Positions 7,822 to 16,645 of a stretch of 64,000 nt of DNA are shown here, one piece after another. A model generated the notes under the pieces. The model made no database searches and had not been told where the DNA came from. It worked only from the letters and a program-made list of their open reading frames with translations. Within the stretch, counting starts at the first letter, position 1. Each line of letters starts with the position of its first letter. A program made the translations under genes and the position numbers. The stretch is from Luteimonas vadosa. Its GTDB lineage: Bacteria > Pseudomonadota > Gammaproteobacteria > Xanthomonadales > Xanthomonadaceae. The DNA lies in the NCBI RefSeq assembly GCF_039543545.1, contig NZ_BAABJY010000001.1, positions 186,001-250,000 of the forward strand, written 5' to 3'.

Positions 7822-9080
7822 GCCTGGGCCCTGTGCGAATGGCTGCCGGTTATACCTGCGTACAGCGAGCAGAGGCCATCGATCATCGCATCCGGAGAGT
7901 AACGCTCTCGCGCGAGGGCGCGGGCGGCCTGGCTTGCCCGAGCACGGTAGTCGTCATCGGCAACCAGCTCGCAGATGGCGGAGGCCACTGCTTCCGCTTC
8001 CGGGGCGACCGCGATACCAGCGGCCGCGGCCTGGATTTCGTCGGCAACCGCGACTCCGCGTCCCAGTACACACGGCAGCCCTGCGCTGAGCGCCTCGACC
8101 GCCGCGATACCGAAGTTCTCGGAAAAGCTGGGTAGGACGAACACGTCCGCGGACCCAAACGCGCTGGCCTTCAGGTGCCCTTCCACATGACCGGCCCAGA
8201 CGACTGCCGGGGCGACTTGGAGTTGTTCCGCCGTGAGCCGAACCTCAGCGAGATACGCACGGTCCCCGTCTCCGCAGATACTCAGCCTGGCTTGCGGGTA
8301 ACGCGCGAGGACCAGTGCGAACGCCCGCAGCAAGACATCAAGGTTTTTCTTTCGATCAATCCTTGATACGAACAGCAGGTGGGGGAATCCAGCCTTTCCA
8401 AAACGCGCCTCGTATGCACCCGACCTTTCTTTCTTCAACGGCGATATGCCCAATGGAATCACTCGGCTACGCAAGGTGAAACCCAATGTTTCGGCCTCTT
8501 CCTGCTCCTGCCGGGAAGTGAAGTGGACGGCGGCGGCCCGTGTGAGCAACGGACCCTCGACCATGCGAATGGAAAGCGCCTTGAAGGCGCTCCGGCGATG
8601 CTGCATTCCATAGTGGTTGAGCACGCCCAGTGGTCGGATGATGCAGGGCACGCCTCTGTTTGCGGCGATCGCCGCGGCCACCACGGGCGCGAACGAGAAT
8701 AGCGAATGCACGTGAACGGCATCGAACCCCGCCAGGGATCGCCAAAGCCAGCGTGCGAATGGCAGCGACGCCTTGTACAACGAGGTCTGGCGCGGGAAGT
8801 AGATCCGCTCGGCTCCATTGCACGGCACCAGGCGACCGAGCGGGACATCCATGCGGCCGGCGGGCCCGTCATCATCCGTGGTTGCGGTCACGACGTGGAC
8901 GCCGCGGGCCGACAATCCTTGCTCGATCTGCGCCATGGCTCTGGCGGGACCGCCGCTGGAAAGGGAGACTGACGGAATGACATGCAATACGCGCAAGCCG
9001 GCCGAGGGGCAAGATTGCGATCGGCGAGGGAGCGCCGCATCTGAAGGGGGGTCGCCGTCCCCGCGGAAGGGAATGGTCAA
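7818..9080 (-). CDS. Glycosyltransferase family 4
   Basis: About 420 aa from a TTG start at 9080 whose last two bases are shared with the stop of the methyltransferase (TTGA); a GTG at 9095 is the alternative. The conserved domain begins at LRVLHVIPSVSLSSGGPARAM. Donor-domain motifs LLFVSRIDRKKNLDVLLRAF and FVLPSFSENFGIAAVEALSAGLPCV, including the E-x7-E (ENFGIAAVE), identify a retaining GT4. The open frame extends far upstream into the methyltransferase, but that part overlaps a real gene and is Arg-rich, so it is excluded. Acceptor and donor unknown. Confidence 0.88.
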   Translation of the reverse strand: MTIPFRGDGDPPSDAALPRRSQSCPSAGLRVLHVIPSVSLSSGGPARAMAQIEQGLSARGVHVVTATTDDDGPAGRMDVPLGRLVPCNGAERIYFPRQTSLYKASLPFARWLWRSLAGFDAVHVHSLFSFAPVVAAAIAANRGVPCIIRPLGVLNHYGMQHRRSAFKALSIRMVEGPLLTRAAAVHFTSRQEQEEAETLGFTLRSRVIPLGISPLKKERSGAYEARFGKAGFPHLLFVSRIDRKKNLDVLLRAFALVLARYPQARLSICGDGDRAYLAEVRLTAEQLQVAPAVVWAGHVEGHLKASAFGSADVFVLPSFSENFGIAAVEALSAGLPCVLGRGVAVADEIQAAAAGIAVAPEAEAVASAICELVADDDYRARASQAARALARERYSPDAMIDGLCSLYAGITGSHSHRAQA

Positions 9081-9700
9081 CGAGGCTTCCTGCACTCGAA
9101 ACCCAGTGCATTCTCCCAGCGTTCGGCTGATTCGACGGCACGGAACGCTGGGTCGCTGGAATCGTTGAAAGTGGCAGCACGGATGTCGATGAAACCCGCC
9201 TCGTTGAGTCGGTACGCGAGTGAGGGAAAGTCCCACATCCATAGATGTCGGCTGTTGCCGTACGCGGTACGCACCATTGCCAACAGGCCTCGGGGGCGCT
9301 CTTCCCATCCCATCAACGTGGAGCGCATGAATTCGGTCGCCGGCTCGTGGTCACGACTGGACAGATAGGCCTGCACCTCCTGCGCCAGATCGGGAAGCAC
9401 CCCCCGGAAAACGCCACCCGGCTTGAGCACCCGCAGGACTTCCCTGAGTGCAAGCAGACAATCCGACAAAGCCAAGTGTTCCAGGACGTGCGAGCAGTAA
9501 ACGAGATCCACGCTGCCATCGCTGAGGCGCAGCCCGCGCACGACATCCCCGTAGACGACGCGGCGACTGAATTGCGGATGCAACCACGGCCGCAGCAGGG
9601 GCCCGGCAATGGGCAAGCGCTGCAGTCGAAGCGTCGGAGACGCATCGACATTGAGCCACCCCTCAGGACCGTCCAATCCCGCCCCGAATTGCAGGTTCAT
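9077..9700 (-). CDS. SAM-dependent methyltransferase (class I, type 11)
   Basis: 207 aa. The N-terminus MNLQFGAGLDGPEGWLNVD is the shortened motif I of a subgroup common in polysaccharide clusters, followed by VDLVYCSHVLEHL (motif II, with the usual HVLEH) and LKPGGVFRGVLPDL. It could O-methylate a sugar of the repeat unit or cap the chain. Located between the asparagine-synthase homologue (37-base gap) and a glycosyltransferase (4-base overlap). Substrate not predictable. Confidence 0.85.
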   Translation of the reverse strand: MNLQFGAGLDGPEGWLNVDASPTLRLQRLPIAGPLLRPWLHPQFSRRVVYGDVVRGLRLSDGSVDLVYCSHVLEHLALSDCLLALREVLRVLKPGGVFRGVLPDLAQEVQAYLSSRDHEPATEFMRSTLMGWEERPRGLLAMVRTAYGNSRHLWMWDFPSLAYRLNEAGFIDIRAATFNDSSDPAFRAVESAERWENALGFECRKPR

Positions 9701-9737
9701 TCCATCTCCCCAGTTTCCGATGCCGTGCTGCAGGACG

Positions 9738-11534
9738 TCACAGCCGTGCAGCGCGCCAGCGCTCGAAAGTCATCAGGCTCCATTTCTGGTACCACTCCTC
9801 GGCAACCACGGGGAGGCCCTTGCCAACTTCGCGGAAACCCGCCCCGAAATCCTGCTCAAGCCACTTGCGCACCGGGAAACTGAACCCGCGCTTCGGGGCA
9901 TTCAGCACTTCCGCTGGCAGTTCCGGAACCGCCTGCCGGAGCAGGCCCTTGCCCGGCTGCAGCCGCAAGGCGGCCGGCACGGTTGCCATTGTATCGAACA
10001 GTGTCCGATCCACTAGGGGCAGACGCAGTTCCAGACCATGCGACATGCTCATGACATCACTGTCACGCAGCAACTGGTTGCGCATGTACCGTGTCAGCTC
10101 GAGCTGACTGATGGCTTGGGCTCCAGTGCCCTGCACCGCCGTTTCCTGCGGCCAGCCACCGCGGAGGACATCGTTCGTGTCCATGCCACAGTAGTGCGCC
10201 GCCAGCTGCACCGCTTCCGGCAGGGAAAAAATGCCGCGATAGGCACGATAGGAGGCTGCGAGCGTACCGCCGGCGACCACTGCATCCACGGCGCGGCGCC
10301 AGCGGGGAGGAAGCCGCCGCAATTTGGCGAGGTGACGCATCGTCGCGCCCGCCATCGGTATCCCCGATATCAGTCGCGTGGCCGCGTGCAGGCGCGGCAC
10401 CCGCTGGAAACTGGGATAGCCCCCGAAGAGTTCATCGCCGCCCAGGCCAGACAAGACCACCTTGAACCCGTTGTCGTGAGCGAATCGAGACACCGTCCAG
10501 GTATTGAAGCCATCGACCGAGGGAACGTCCATGGCATCCAGGAACTCCGGAAAACTCTCCCTGGCAGCCCTCGCGTCGAGCTTGTGGACGTGGTGGTGCG
10601 CCCCGAACCGCTTCGCCGTCCTTGCCGCGACCGCGGACTCGTCGGCAGCGGCATCGTCAACGGCGATCGAGAACGCCGCCAGCTGATCGGCAAGGCCGAG
10701 CCGGGCAGACAACGCCAGCAGTGCCGTTGAGTCGATGCCCCCGCTCAGGAAGAGACCCACCGGAACATCACTCACGAAGTGAGCCCGCACCGAGTCCTCC
10801 AGGGCGTTGCTGGCGAGCTGGACCGCATCCAGATGCCCCATCGGGGCAGGTGGCGGAAACACCGGTTCCCAGAATCGTTGGGTGTGGCAACCCTCCTCGC
10901 TCCATGCCAACACCTGTCCCGGCGGCAGCATTTCCACTCCCTGGATCAGCGTGCCAGGTTCCGGCACTGAGCCGGTTGCGAAGAATCCCGCGACACTTGC
11001 CGGATCCAGAACGATCGGTACTCCTGCCTCCAAGACCACCCGCAGTTCCGACCCGAACACCAAGCCGCCTCGTGTCGCTGCATAGTAGAGAGGCTTGATG
11101 CCGAAGCCGTCGCGCGCCAGCCAGCCGCGGCTTTCCTCGGTATCCCAGATGGCGAGGGCGAACATGCCACGGAGGCGCGACAGGGCCGCGGTCCCCCATT
11201 GCCGGAACGCGTGCAGTATCACCTCGGTATCGGTGCCCGTGTGGAAGCTGACTCCAAGCGCCTCCAGTTCTACCCGCAATTCCTGGAAGTTGTAGACCTC
11301 CCCGTTGTAGCTGATCACGTACCGGCCGTCGCCGGTGGCCATGGGCTGCGCGCCGGCTGGACGTGGATCCAGGATCGCAAGCCGGACGTGTGCGAGTCCC
11401 GCGCACTGACGGGGGTCGATCCATGTCCCCTGCCCATCCGGGCCCCGGTGCAACATGACACGTTGCATTGCATCAAGGAGATGTTGCCCGGCATCCCGAT
11501 CGCGGCGGCCGAAGTAGCCCCCGATACCGCACAT
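9738..11534 (-). CDS. asnB: Asparagine synthase (glutamine-hydrolysing) homologue in the polysaccharide locus
   Basis: 598 aa, two domains. The mature glutaminase begins MCGIGGYFG, with Cys2 as the nucleophile, and carries RLAILDPRPAGAQPM and SYNGEVYNFQELR. The synthetase domain has the ATP-pyrophosphatase loop SGGIDSTALLAL and GLGGDELFGGYPSFQR. Start set at the ATG whose second residue is the catalytic Cys (11534-11532); it shares one base with the stop of the upstream glycosyltransferase (TGATG). Such homologues recur in exopolysaccharide clusters, where they may amidate uronic acids or simply make asparagine; a true asparagine-only role cannot be excluded. Confidence 0.9.
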   Translation of the reverse strand: MCGIGGYFGRRDRDAGQHLLDAMQRVMLHRGPDGQGTWIDPRQCAGLAHVRLAILDPRPAGAQPMATGDGRYVISYNGEVYNFQELRVELEALGVSFHTGTDTEVILHAFRQWGTAALSRLRGMFALAIWDTEESRGWLARDGFGIKPLYYAATRGGLVFGSELRVVLEAGVPIVLDPASVAGFFATGSVPEPGTLIQGVEMLPPGQVLAWSEEGCHTQRFWEPVFPPPAPMGHLDAVQLASNALEDSVRAHFVSDVPVGLFLSGGIDSTALLALSARLGLADQLAAFSIAVDDAAADESAVAARTAKRFGAHHHVHKLDARAARESFPEFLDAMDVPSVDGFNTWTVSRFAHDNGFKVVLSGLGGDELFGGYPSFQRVPRLHAATRLISGIPMAGATMRHLAKLRRLPPRWRRAVDAVVAGGTLAASYRAYRGIFSLPEAVQLAAHYCGMDTNDVLRGGWPQETAVQGTGAQAISQLELTRYMRNQLLRDSDVMSMSHGLELRLPLVDRTLFDTMATVPAALRLQPGKGLLRQAVPELPAEVLNAPKRGFSFPVRKWLEQDFGAGFREVGKGLPVVAEEWYQKWSLMTFERWRAARL

Positions 11535-12664
11535 CAGTGCACTCCTGCGCGGGCAAGCGCCTGATCGATACGCTCCTGGAAGGCAGCAGGCCCATGCCTG
11601 TCCAGGCATGCCTCGCGCAAGCGCAAGGGTTCGAACCAGAAATCCTCGCCCCTCCCCTCGAGCAGGGACTGCAGTCCCGAGGCGACCGCATCGTCATCAC
11701 GCGGATCCACCAACGCACCGAGTCTTCCGTCGTCGAGTGCGTCCAGGGTTCCGTCGAGATTTCCACCCAGGACGGGCGTGCCGGATGCCATCGCTTCGAG
11801 GAACACGATCCCGAACCCCTCGCCCAGACTCGGCATTGCGTACACATCGGCCGTCGCGTAGTAGCCGGGGAGATCGGAACCGTCGACGAACCCGGCGAAG
11901 TGCACGCGATCCTCGATCTTCAGTTGACGTGCCAACTCGCGCAACCTCACTTCATCCTCACCGCGGCCTGCAATCACGTAATGCACGGCGCCCATCGCCG
12001 CGTTCAAGCGGGGCAACGCACGCAAGACTGCATCGCAACCCTTGTAACCTTCCGCTGGATCCAGCCGCGCTACGGTCAAGACGACCCGCGCTCCTGCCGG
12101 GACCGCCAGGCCCGATCTAAGCGAATCGCTTGTTGTTCCCGGGTGAAACCTCCCGGGGTCGACGGTATTGCCAAGGATCTCGATACGGTCGGGATGGACA
12201 CCCAGCGCCCGTGCGCGATCACGGGTCCACCGCGACACCACCCACACGGCGCTGGCCCGACGCAAGGCCATGCGCCGCAGAACCGACATTCCCGGATCGA
12301 CTTCGACGCCGTGCCCCACCACGGCATAGGGGATGCCGAACAGGATCCTCGCCACAAGGGCGACGGGTCCGTAATTCAGGTGGGTGCAGATCACCAGTTC
12401 CGGCCGTTGCGCGCCGGCAAGCCGCAGAAGCAGCCAGGCATACGCAAGCTTGCGCAGTGGCAACGACCAACGACCCGCTCCGTGCAGGGGTTGCCCAAGC
12501 AGGCTTCCCCCCACGTCATCGCGCCCGCACAACGTGATGGGGCGAGCCTTGAGCAACAGGACCTGGACCAAGGCTTTGCCGAATGCGGCGATCCCGCCGC
12601 CGAAACCCGTGAACCCAGGAGACCACACCTGGAGTCCTCCGCGAGCTGGAGGGGGCGCCGACAT
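11534..12664 (-). CDS. Glycosyltransferase family 4
   Basis: 376 aa. N-terminus VWSPGFTGFGGGIAAFGKAL is the glycine-rich acceptor-domain loop; GHGVEVDPG, VVLTVARLDPAEGYKGCDAVLRALP and MPSLGEGFGIVFLEAMASGTPVLGG (E-x7-E) give a textbook GT4. Start ATG at 12664, two bases after the polymerase stop; a GTG at 12670 overlapping that stop is possible. The apparent open frame to 14239 runs antisense-free through the polymerase gene and is not coding there. One of ten transferases in the locus. Confidence 0.9.
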   Translation of the reverse strand: MSAPPPARGGLQVWSPGFTGFGGGIAAFGKALVQVLLLKARPITLCGRDDVGGSLLGQPLHGAGRWSLPLRKLAYAWLLLRLAGAQRPELVICTHLNYGPVALVARILFGIPYAVVGHGVEVDPGMSVLRRMALRRASAVWVVSRWTRDRARALGVHPDRIEILGNTVDPGRFHPGTTSDSLRSGLAVPAGARVVLTVARLDPAEGYKGCDAVLRALPRLNAAMGAVHYVIAGRGEDEVRLRELARQLKIEDRVHFAGFVDGSDLPGYYATADVYAMPSLGEGFGIVFLEAMASGTPVLGGNLDGTLDALDDGRLGALVDPRDDDAVASGLQSLLEGRGEDFWFEPLRLREACLDRHGPAAFQERIDQALARAGVH

Positions 12665-12666
12665 GA

Positions 12667-14088
12667 TCACGCCTGATGGGGGACGCGCGCTGGCGCGAGC
12701 CAGCGCAGCACGCGCCGTCCCAACAACCACTGGAAGGCCAACAGGACCCCCAGCCCGAGCACGAGTGCACTCACCATCTTGAGGTTGGATTGCTCCAGCA
12801 CCGATGCACCCAGGCCGATCAGCACCGTGGCGCTGGCGTATCCCAATAAGGGGTATCGGGTGCCGCGTACGACGACGCGGTAGGCCAACCCAAGCAGGAT
12901 GCCCCACAGCAACAATGGTGCCAGCATTCCCGGGGCACCGAAGTCGATGTAGCTCTCGGCCACGTACCCGAGACTGATGGATGCCCCCTCCTCTGCCCCT
13001 GCTACAGGCTGTCCCGTGTAATAGGAGGTCCGTTCCGAGTCGTCGATCACTGCCTTGTCCGGGAACAAAAGGCGGGGCATGAAGGGTCTCGCCAGGGCCT
13101 CTGCCCAGAGCCGTCCGTTCTCGTGCTCGATGTGATGGGGCACAGTTTCGATCACCTGGCCCAGGTACGAGACATAGGTGATGCGTTCCACCAAGGTCAG
13201 TACTGCATCGCCGTAGCGTTCTGGTGACATGTCTCCTATCAGGTCGCCCAGCTTGGCCACCCGCTCCGAGACGGGAGCGAGCACCACCTGCTGTCCCGTC
13301 CCCTGGTTCAGGAATGCGCGGTAGTCGCTTTTGATGGCGGTCCACGTCAAGCCAAGAAACAGCACCGCCGCTGCGAGCGCCGCGACCGTCTTCAAGCGCA
13401 TGTCGCGCAAGGATGAACTCGATGTCAATGCCGCCAGCATCATCACGATAACCACAGTCTTGAAGTCGCTGAAGAACCCCAGGAAGCCCACCACAACCTC
13501 GATCGCGAACACCACCGCCAGCATTCCGAACCCTTGTCGACGGTTGAGCACGCAGAACGTGAACAGGTAAACCATCACCCATCGCAACAGACTCAGGGCC
13601 AGGATGGGCTGGATCAAACCCGGCACCACATAGGCAACCCTGGTGAGCAAGGTGGACCCCGCGATCGCCAGCAAGCAGGCCACGAACAGGCGGCGCAGGG
13701 AAAGTTGCCCTGCAATGGACGAGACCGAAGCCTGGGCGACCGGCGCATACCGCGGACCCATGCCCATACGAGCCCCGATCGCAATCGCGAACACGCCGGC
13801 CAATGTCAGCCAGGTCGCTGCTTCCAGCCGGCTGTCGTAGGAAAGGTCCGCGAGGCGCTGTCCGATGACATTGGCGTAAAAGACGAGGATGGACGCCTGC
13901 AGCCAGTGGTACCCCATTGCATACAGGAGCACTGGCGGCTCCCCGGGCCGCCAAAGCATCAGTACCAGCGCCGGCGCCAGCACCAGCGAGGCCAGTGTGA
14001 GCCCGGGATTGGCCGTGAAAGCGGACACCAGCGCGCACAGCACGGCGATCACGACGATACCCAGACCCGTCCGCCGGTCGATCTGCAT
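12667..14088 (-). CDS. Polysaccharide polymerase candidate (Wzy-like multi-pass membrane protein)
   Basis: 473 aa with about twelve hydrophobic segments and one long soluble loop (roughly residues 270-375, from YRAFLNQGTGQQ to SYYTGQPVAGAEEGASISLGYV). The loop holds ERITYVSYLGQVIETVPHHIEHENGRLW, a pattern seen in oligosaccharide repeat-unit polymerases; the following GYVAESYIDFGAPGMLAPLLLWGILLGLAYR matches their late helices. It probably joins flipped repeat units in the periplasm. ATG at 14088 shares a base with the upstream stop. A second, unrelated polymerase/ligase-type protein lies at 25108-26454, so which of the two polymerises is open. Confidence 0.75.
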   Translation of the reverse strand: MQIDRRTGLGIVVIAVLCALVSAFTANPGLTLASLVLAPALVLMLWRPGEPPVLLYAMGYHWLQASILVFYANVIGQRLADLSYDSRLEAATWLTLAGVFAIAIGARMGMGPRYAPVAQASVSSIAGQLSLRRLFVACLLAIAGSTLLTRVAYVVPGLIQPILALSLLRWVMVYLFTFCVLNRRQGFGMLAVVFAIEVVVGFLGFFSDFKTVVIVMMLAALTSSSSLRDMRLKTVAALAAAVLFLGLTWTAIKSDYRAFLNQGTGQQVVLAPVSERVAKLGDLIGDMSPERYGDAVLTLVERITYVSYLGQVIETVPHHIEHENGRLWAEALARPFMPRLLFPDKAVIDDSERTSYYTGQPVAGAEEGASISLGYVAESYIDFGAPGMLAPLLLWGILLGLAYRVVVRGTRYPLLGYASATVLIGLGASVLEQSNLKMVSALVLGLGVLLAFQWLLGRRVLRWLAPARVPHQA

Positions 14089-15338
14089 CACCTTCGGCTC
14101 CCGGACGACGACGCAGCGGATACGGCGCTGGACATGGCCTCCAACAAGGCACGCCCCGCGACTGCATACGAATAGTCCTCCTGCACGCGGCTCCGTGCCG
14201 CCGCACCCATGCGGCGCCGCTCGGCCGAGCCGCACTCAACCACCGACCGCAAGGTCCGCGTCAGGGCCTCTCGGTCGCCCGCGGGAAAAACCCAGCCGGT
14301 CTGCCCTGGTTCCACGAGGTCGGCCGCACAACCAACATGGGTGCTGACCACGCAGGGAACCCCCATGTTCATCGCTTCGTTCACCACCAGGCCCCAAGTC
14401 TCGCCATTGCCATGGGATGGCAGCACGAGCACATCGGCCGCCGCATAGACCATCGGCATCCGGCTCTGGTTCTGGAACGGAGCCAGGATCACGTCCGTCC
14501 CCAGGCGGTCGCCCGCGCATGCGCGCAGCTGGCCCTCCAGCGCGCCGGCGCCGACCATGAGCAGCACTGCCCCCGAAGACTCCATGCCCGGCTCGTCCCG
14601 GAGGGCGAGAAACGCATGCAAAAGGTCGAGCGGACGCTTCTTCTCCTCGAACTTCCCTGCAAAGAGGATCACGAGGGCGTCCGCGCGGATGCCGAGCTCT
14701 GCGCGCCAAGCCGTGGCCTGCTCCGCAGCATCGCCCGTGGCGGCAGCGAAACGGTCGTTGTCCACGCAATGCGGGACCATGTGGATCCGTGAGGGGGGCA
14801 TCCCGGCATCGAGGAAATACTGGCGGTTGGCGGTCCCGACAGCCAGTGCGGCGGCGGCCCTTCGGAACAGGAACCTGCGGGCGAGCCTTGCCAGACGTTG
14901 GCGAAGGTGGCTCGGTCGCGCGATGTCGTGTGAATCCCCGCGCAGGAGGACCGGAATGGACCGCGGCAGCGAGGACATGAGCAGGCGCAGATGGGTGCGG
15001 TAAGCGTAACCGAAAAGCAGGATCGCATCGGGAGGGTCATCGGCCAGCAGATCCAGCAGCTGGGGGTTGTCCAACCCCGAAAACGCGTCCGTTCCCGGGT
15101 AAGCGCTGCGGTTTGGGACCATTACCCACGAATAGCCTTCCAGTAACGGAACGTCCCAGACCAGGGAGTGGCCGAAATCAGGGTCAAAGCGGTTCTGAAC
15201 TCCGAAATCCCAAAGGTAGTAGACCTTCAGTTCGACTGCGCCCTCTTGCGCCAGGTACTTGAACCACGGGGCGTAGTACTGGGTCGGATGGGAAATCACT
15301 ACCGCGAGTCGGGGCTTGCCGGGCGAACGCTTGCTCAT
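14088..15338 (-). CDS. Glycosyltransferase family 4
   Basis: 416 aa. RLAVVISHPTQYYAPWFKYLA is the N-terminal signature of a GT4 subgroup common in O-antigen clusters. Donor-domain motifs are LFAGKFEEKKRPLDLLHAF, VLPSHGNGETWGLVVNEAMNMGVPCVVS (E-x7-E in ETWGLVVNE) and GCAADLVEPGQTGWVFPAGD. ATG at 15338 overlaps the previous stop (ATGA). Probably a cytoplasmic, membrane-associated retaining transferase; sugar unknown. Confidence 0.9.
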   Translation of the reverse strand: MSKRSPGKPRLAVVISHPTQYYAPWFKYLAQEGAVELKVYYLWDFGVQNRFDPDFGHSLVWDVPLLEGYSWVMVPNRSAYPGTDAFSGLDNPQLLDLLADDPPDAILLFGYAYRTHLRLLMSSLPRSIPVLLRGDSHDIARPSHLRQRLARLARRFLFRRAAAALAVGTANRQYFLDAGMPPSRIHMVPHCVDNDRFAAATGDAAEQATAWRAELGIRADALVILFAGKFEEKKRPLDLLHAFLALRDEPGMESSGAVLLMVGAGALEGQLRACAGDRLGTDVILAPFQNQSRMPMVYAAADVLVLPSHGNGETWGLVVNEAMNMGVPCVVSTHVGCAADLVEPGQTGWVFPAGDREALTRTLRSVVECGSAERRRMGAAARSRVQEDYSYAVAGRALLEAMSSAVSAASSSGSRR

Positions 15339-16645
15339 CGTCGCGCATCTTCCAGGCAGAGTCGGAGAAAACCCGTGAATTCCGCCGCACACGCCACATC
15401 CGTAAAGGGGTGGAATGCGTCCTGGTCGAGGGGTACCCGGCGGGCATCGTCGGCCTTGTCGAACCACTGCCGGCCAATGCGGGTGGCCAGGGTGGCCACG
15501 CTATCCCCGTCGTCGAAGGGTACGCAGACTCCGCCGCCGGCCCGGCGGAACAGCTCCACCACCGTGCTGCGCCGATGGAAGATCGCCAACAGCGGCTTGC
15601 CGGCCAGCAGGTAGGGGTAGATCTTTGAGGCGGTATAAGCGGGATCATCGGACCCCGGCACCATCAGGGCATCGGCATTGCGAAGGCACCACAGGGTTGT
15701 CCCATAGCCGATACGGTCTGTCTGTTCGGAAACGACATCACCGACCCCCCGCTCCTGCGCCAGGGGCTCGAAGGTCTTGCGGCCGCTTCCCGAGCGCGCG
15801 TATGACGTGCCGATGAAATGCATCCGCACGTCGGTGTCGCGTCCTGCCGCCCGTGCCTGGGCGAGAGCCTCGAAAAGCGCCGAGGCGGCCAGCGCCATGT
15901 CCTCCCCTCCTCGTCCCACATAGACCCAATGGCGGCCGCCGCCGGCCGGGTCGAAAGGCAGGGGGCCAGCGGGCGTCTCGGGTAGCCGGTCGAAGTCGCG
16001 CGAGGCACCCGGGAACCCCTGCACGAGGACGCGCGGCAGGGTGGCCTTTGGATATCGGGTTGCGAGTTGCCGGGGATAGTCCGGCGACACCGAGGTCAAT
16101 CCGCTGCAATCACGCAGCACCCTGGGCTCCATCCACCGATGGATGCGGCGGATGACCGCATACTTCAAGCGGCCACCTGGAGGTGCATTCTCCGGCCTGA
16201 GGGCGTAGTAGTCACTCACCCAGGCATCCTGGTAATCCATCACGTATGGCACGCCGAACAGGCGCTTCCAGAGCGGTCCGAGGATGTGGGTTTCAAACAC
16301 CGTCGTCGAAAAATAGACCAGGTCGAAGTGCCCGGTGCGCAACAGCCGGTTGCCCGCTCGCGCCAGGGGTGGGATCGCGCGAAAGCCGAGCGTGCCGAGC
16401 CCCGGCAGCCTGCTCCACGGTTTTCCCGGGACAGGCACGCGATGCACGACGACTTCCGGAGGCAATCCCTCCTGCAACCATGGATCAAGGGGAGACTCGA
16501 CCGCGCCAGGGTCCACGGAGAGGACTTCGACCTGGCATCCATTTTCCTGCAAGTACGGTAGCAACATCCGTACCCGTTGCATGTCGGCACTACTGACCGG
16601 CGGGAAGTGGGGCGAGACGATCAGGATACGGAGCATGGGTTTCAT
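15335..16645 (-). CDS. Glycosyltransferase (GT4/GT1-like, WcaI type)
   Basis: 436 aa from the ATG at 16645 (ATGA overlap with the upstream gene); a second ATG three codons later is also possible. The N-terminus LRILIVSPHFPPVSSADMQR fits the glycine-poor acceptor loop of this group; VMDYQDAWVSDYY and SPDYPRQLATRYP are shared with the WcaI-like transferases. The donor half has HWVYVGRGGEDMA and DDPAYTASKIYPYLLAGKPLLAIFH, a substitute for the E-x7-E motif. Function in the repeat-unit pathway is inferred from location. Confidence 0.82.
   Translation of the reverse strand: MKPMLRILIVSPHFPPVSSADMQRVRMLLPYLQENGCQVEVLSVDPGAVESPLDPWLQEGLPPEVVVHRVPVPGKPWSRLPGLGTLGFRAIPPLARAGNRLLRTGHFDLVYFSTTVFETHILGPLWKRLFGVPYVMDYQDAWVSDYYALRPENAPPGGRLKYAVIRRIHRWMEPRVLRDCSGLTSVSPDYPRQLATRYPKATLPRVLVQGFPGASRDFDRLPETPAGPLPFDPAGGGRHWVYVGRGGEDMALAASALFEALAQARAAGRDTDVRMHFIGTSYARSGSGRKTFEPLAQERGVGDVVSEQTDRIGYGTTLWCLRNADALMVPGSDDPAYTASKIYPYLLAGKPLLAIFHRRSTVVELFRRAGGGVCVPFDDGDSVATLATRIGRQWFDKADDARRVPLDQDAFHPFTDVACAAEFTGFLRLCLEDARR

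Noticed and set aside
12665..14239. N-terminal extension of the glycosyltransferase at 11534 to about 900 residues
   Set aside because: It overlaps the whole polymerase gene in another frame and has no recognisable motifs; the family N-terminus begins at 12664.
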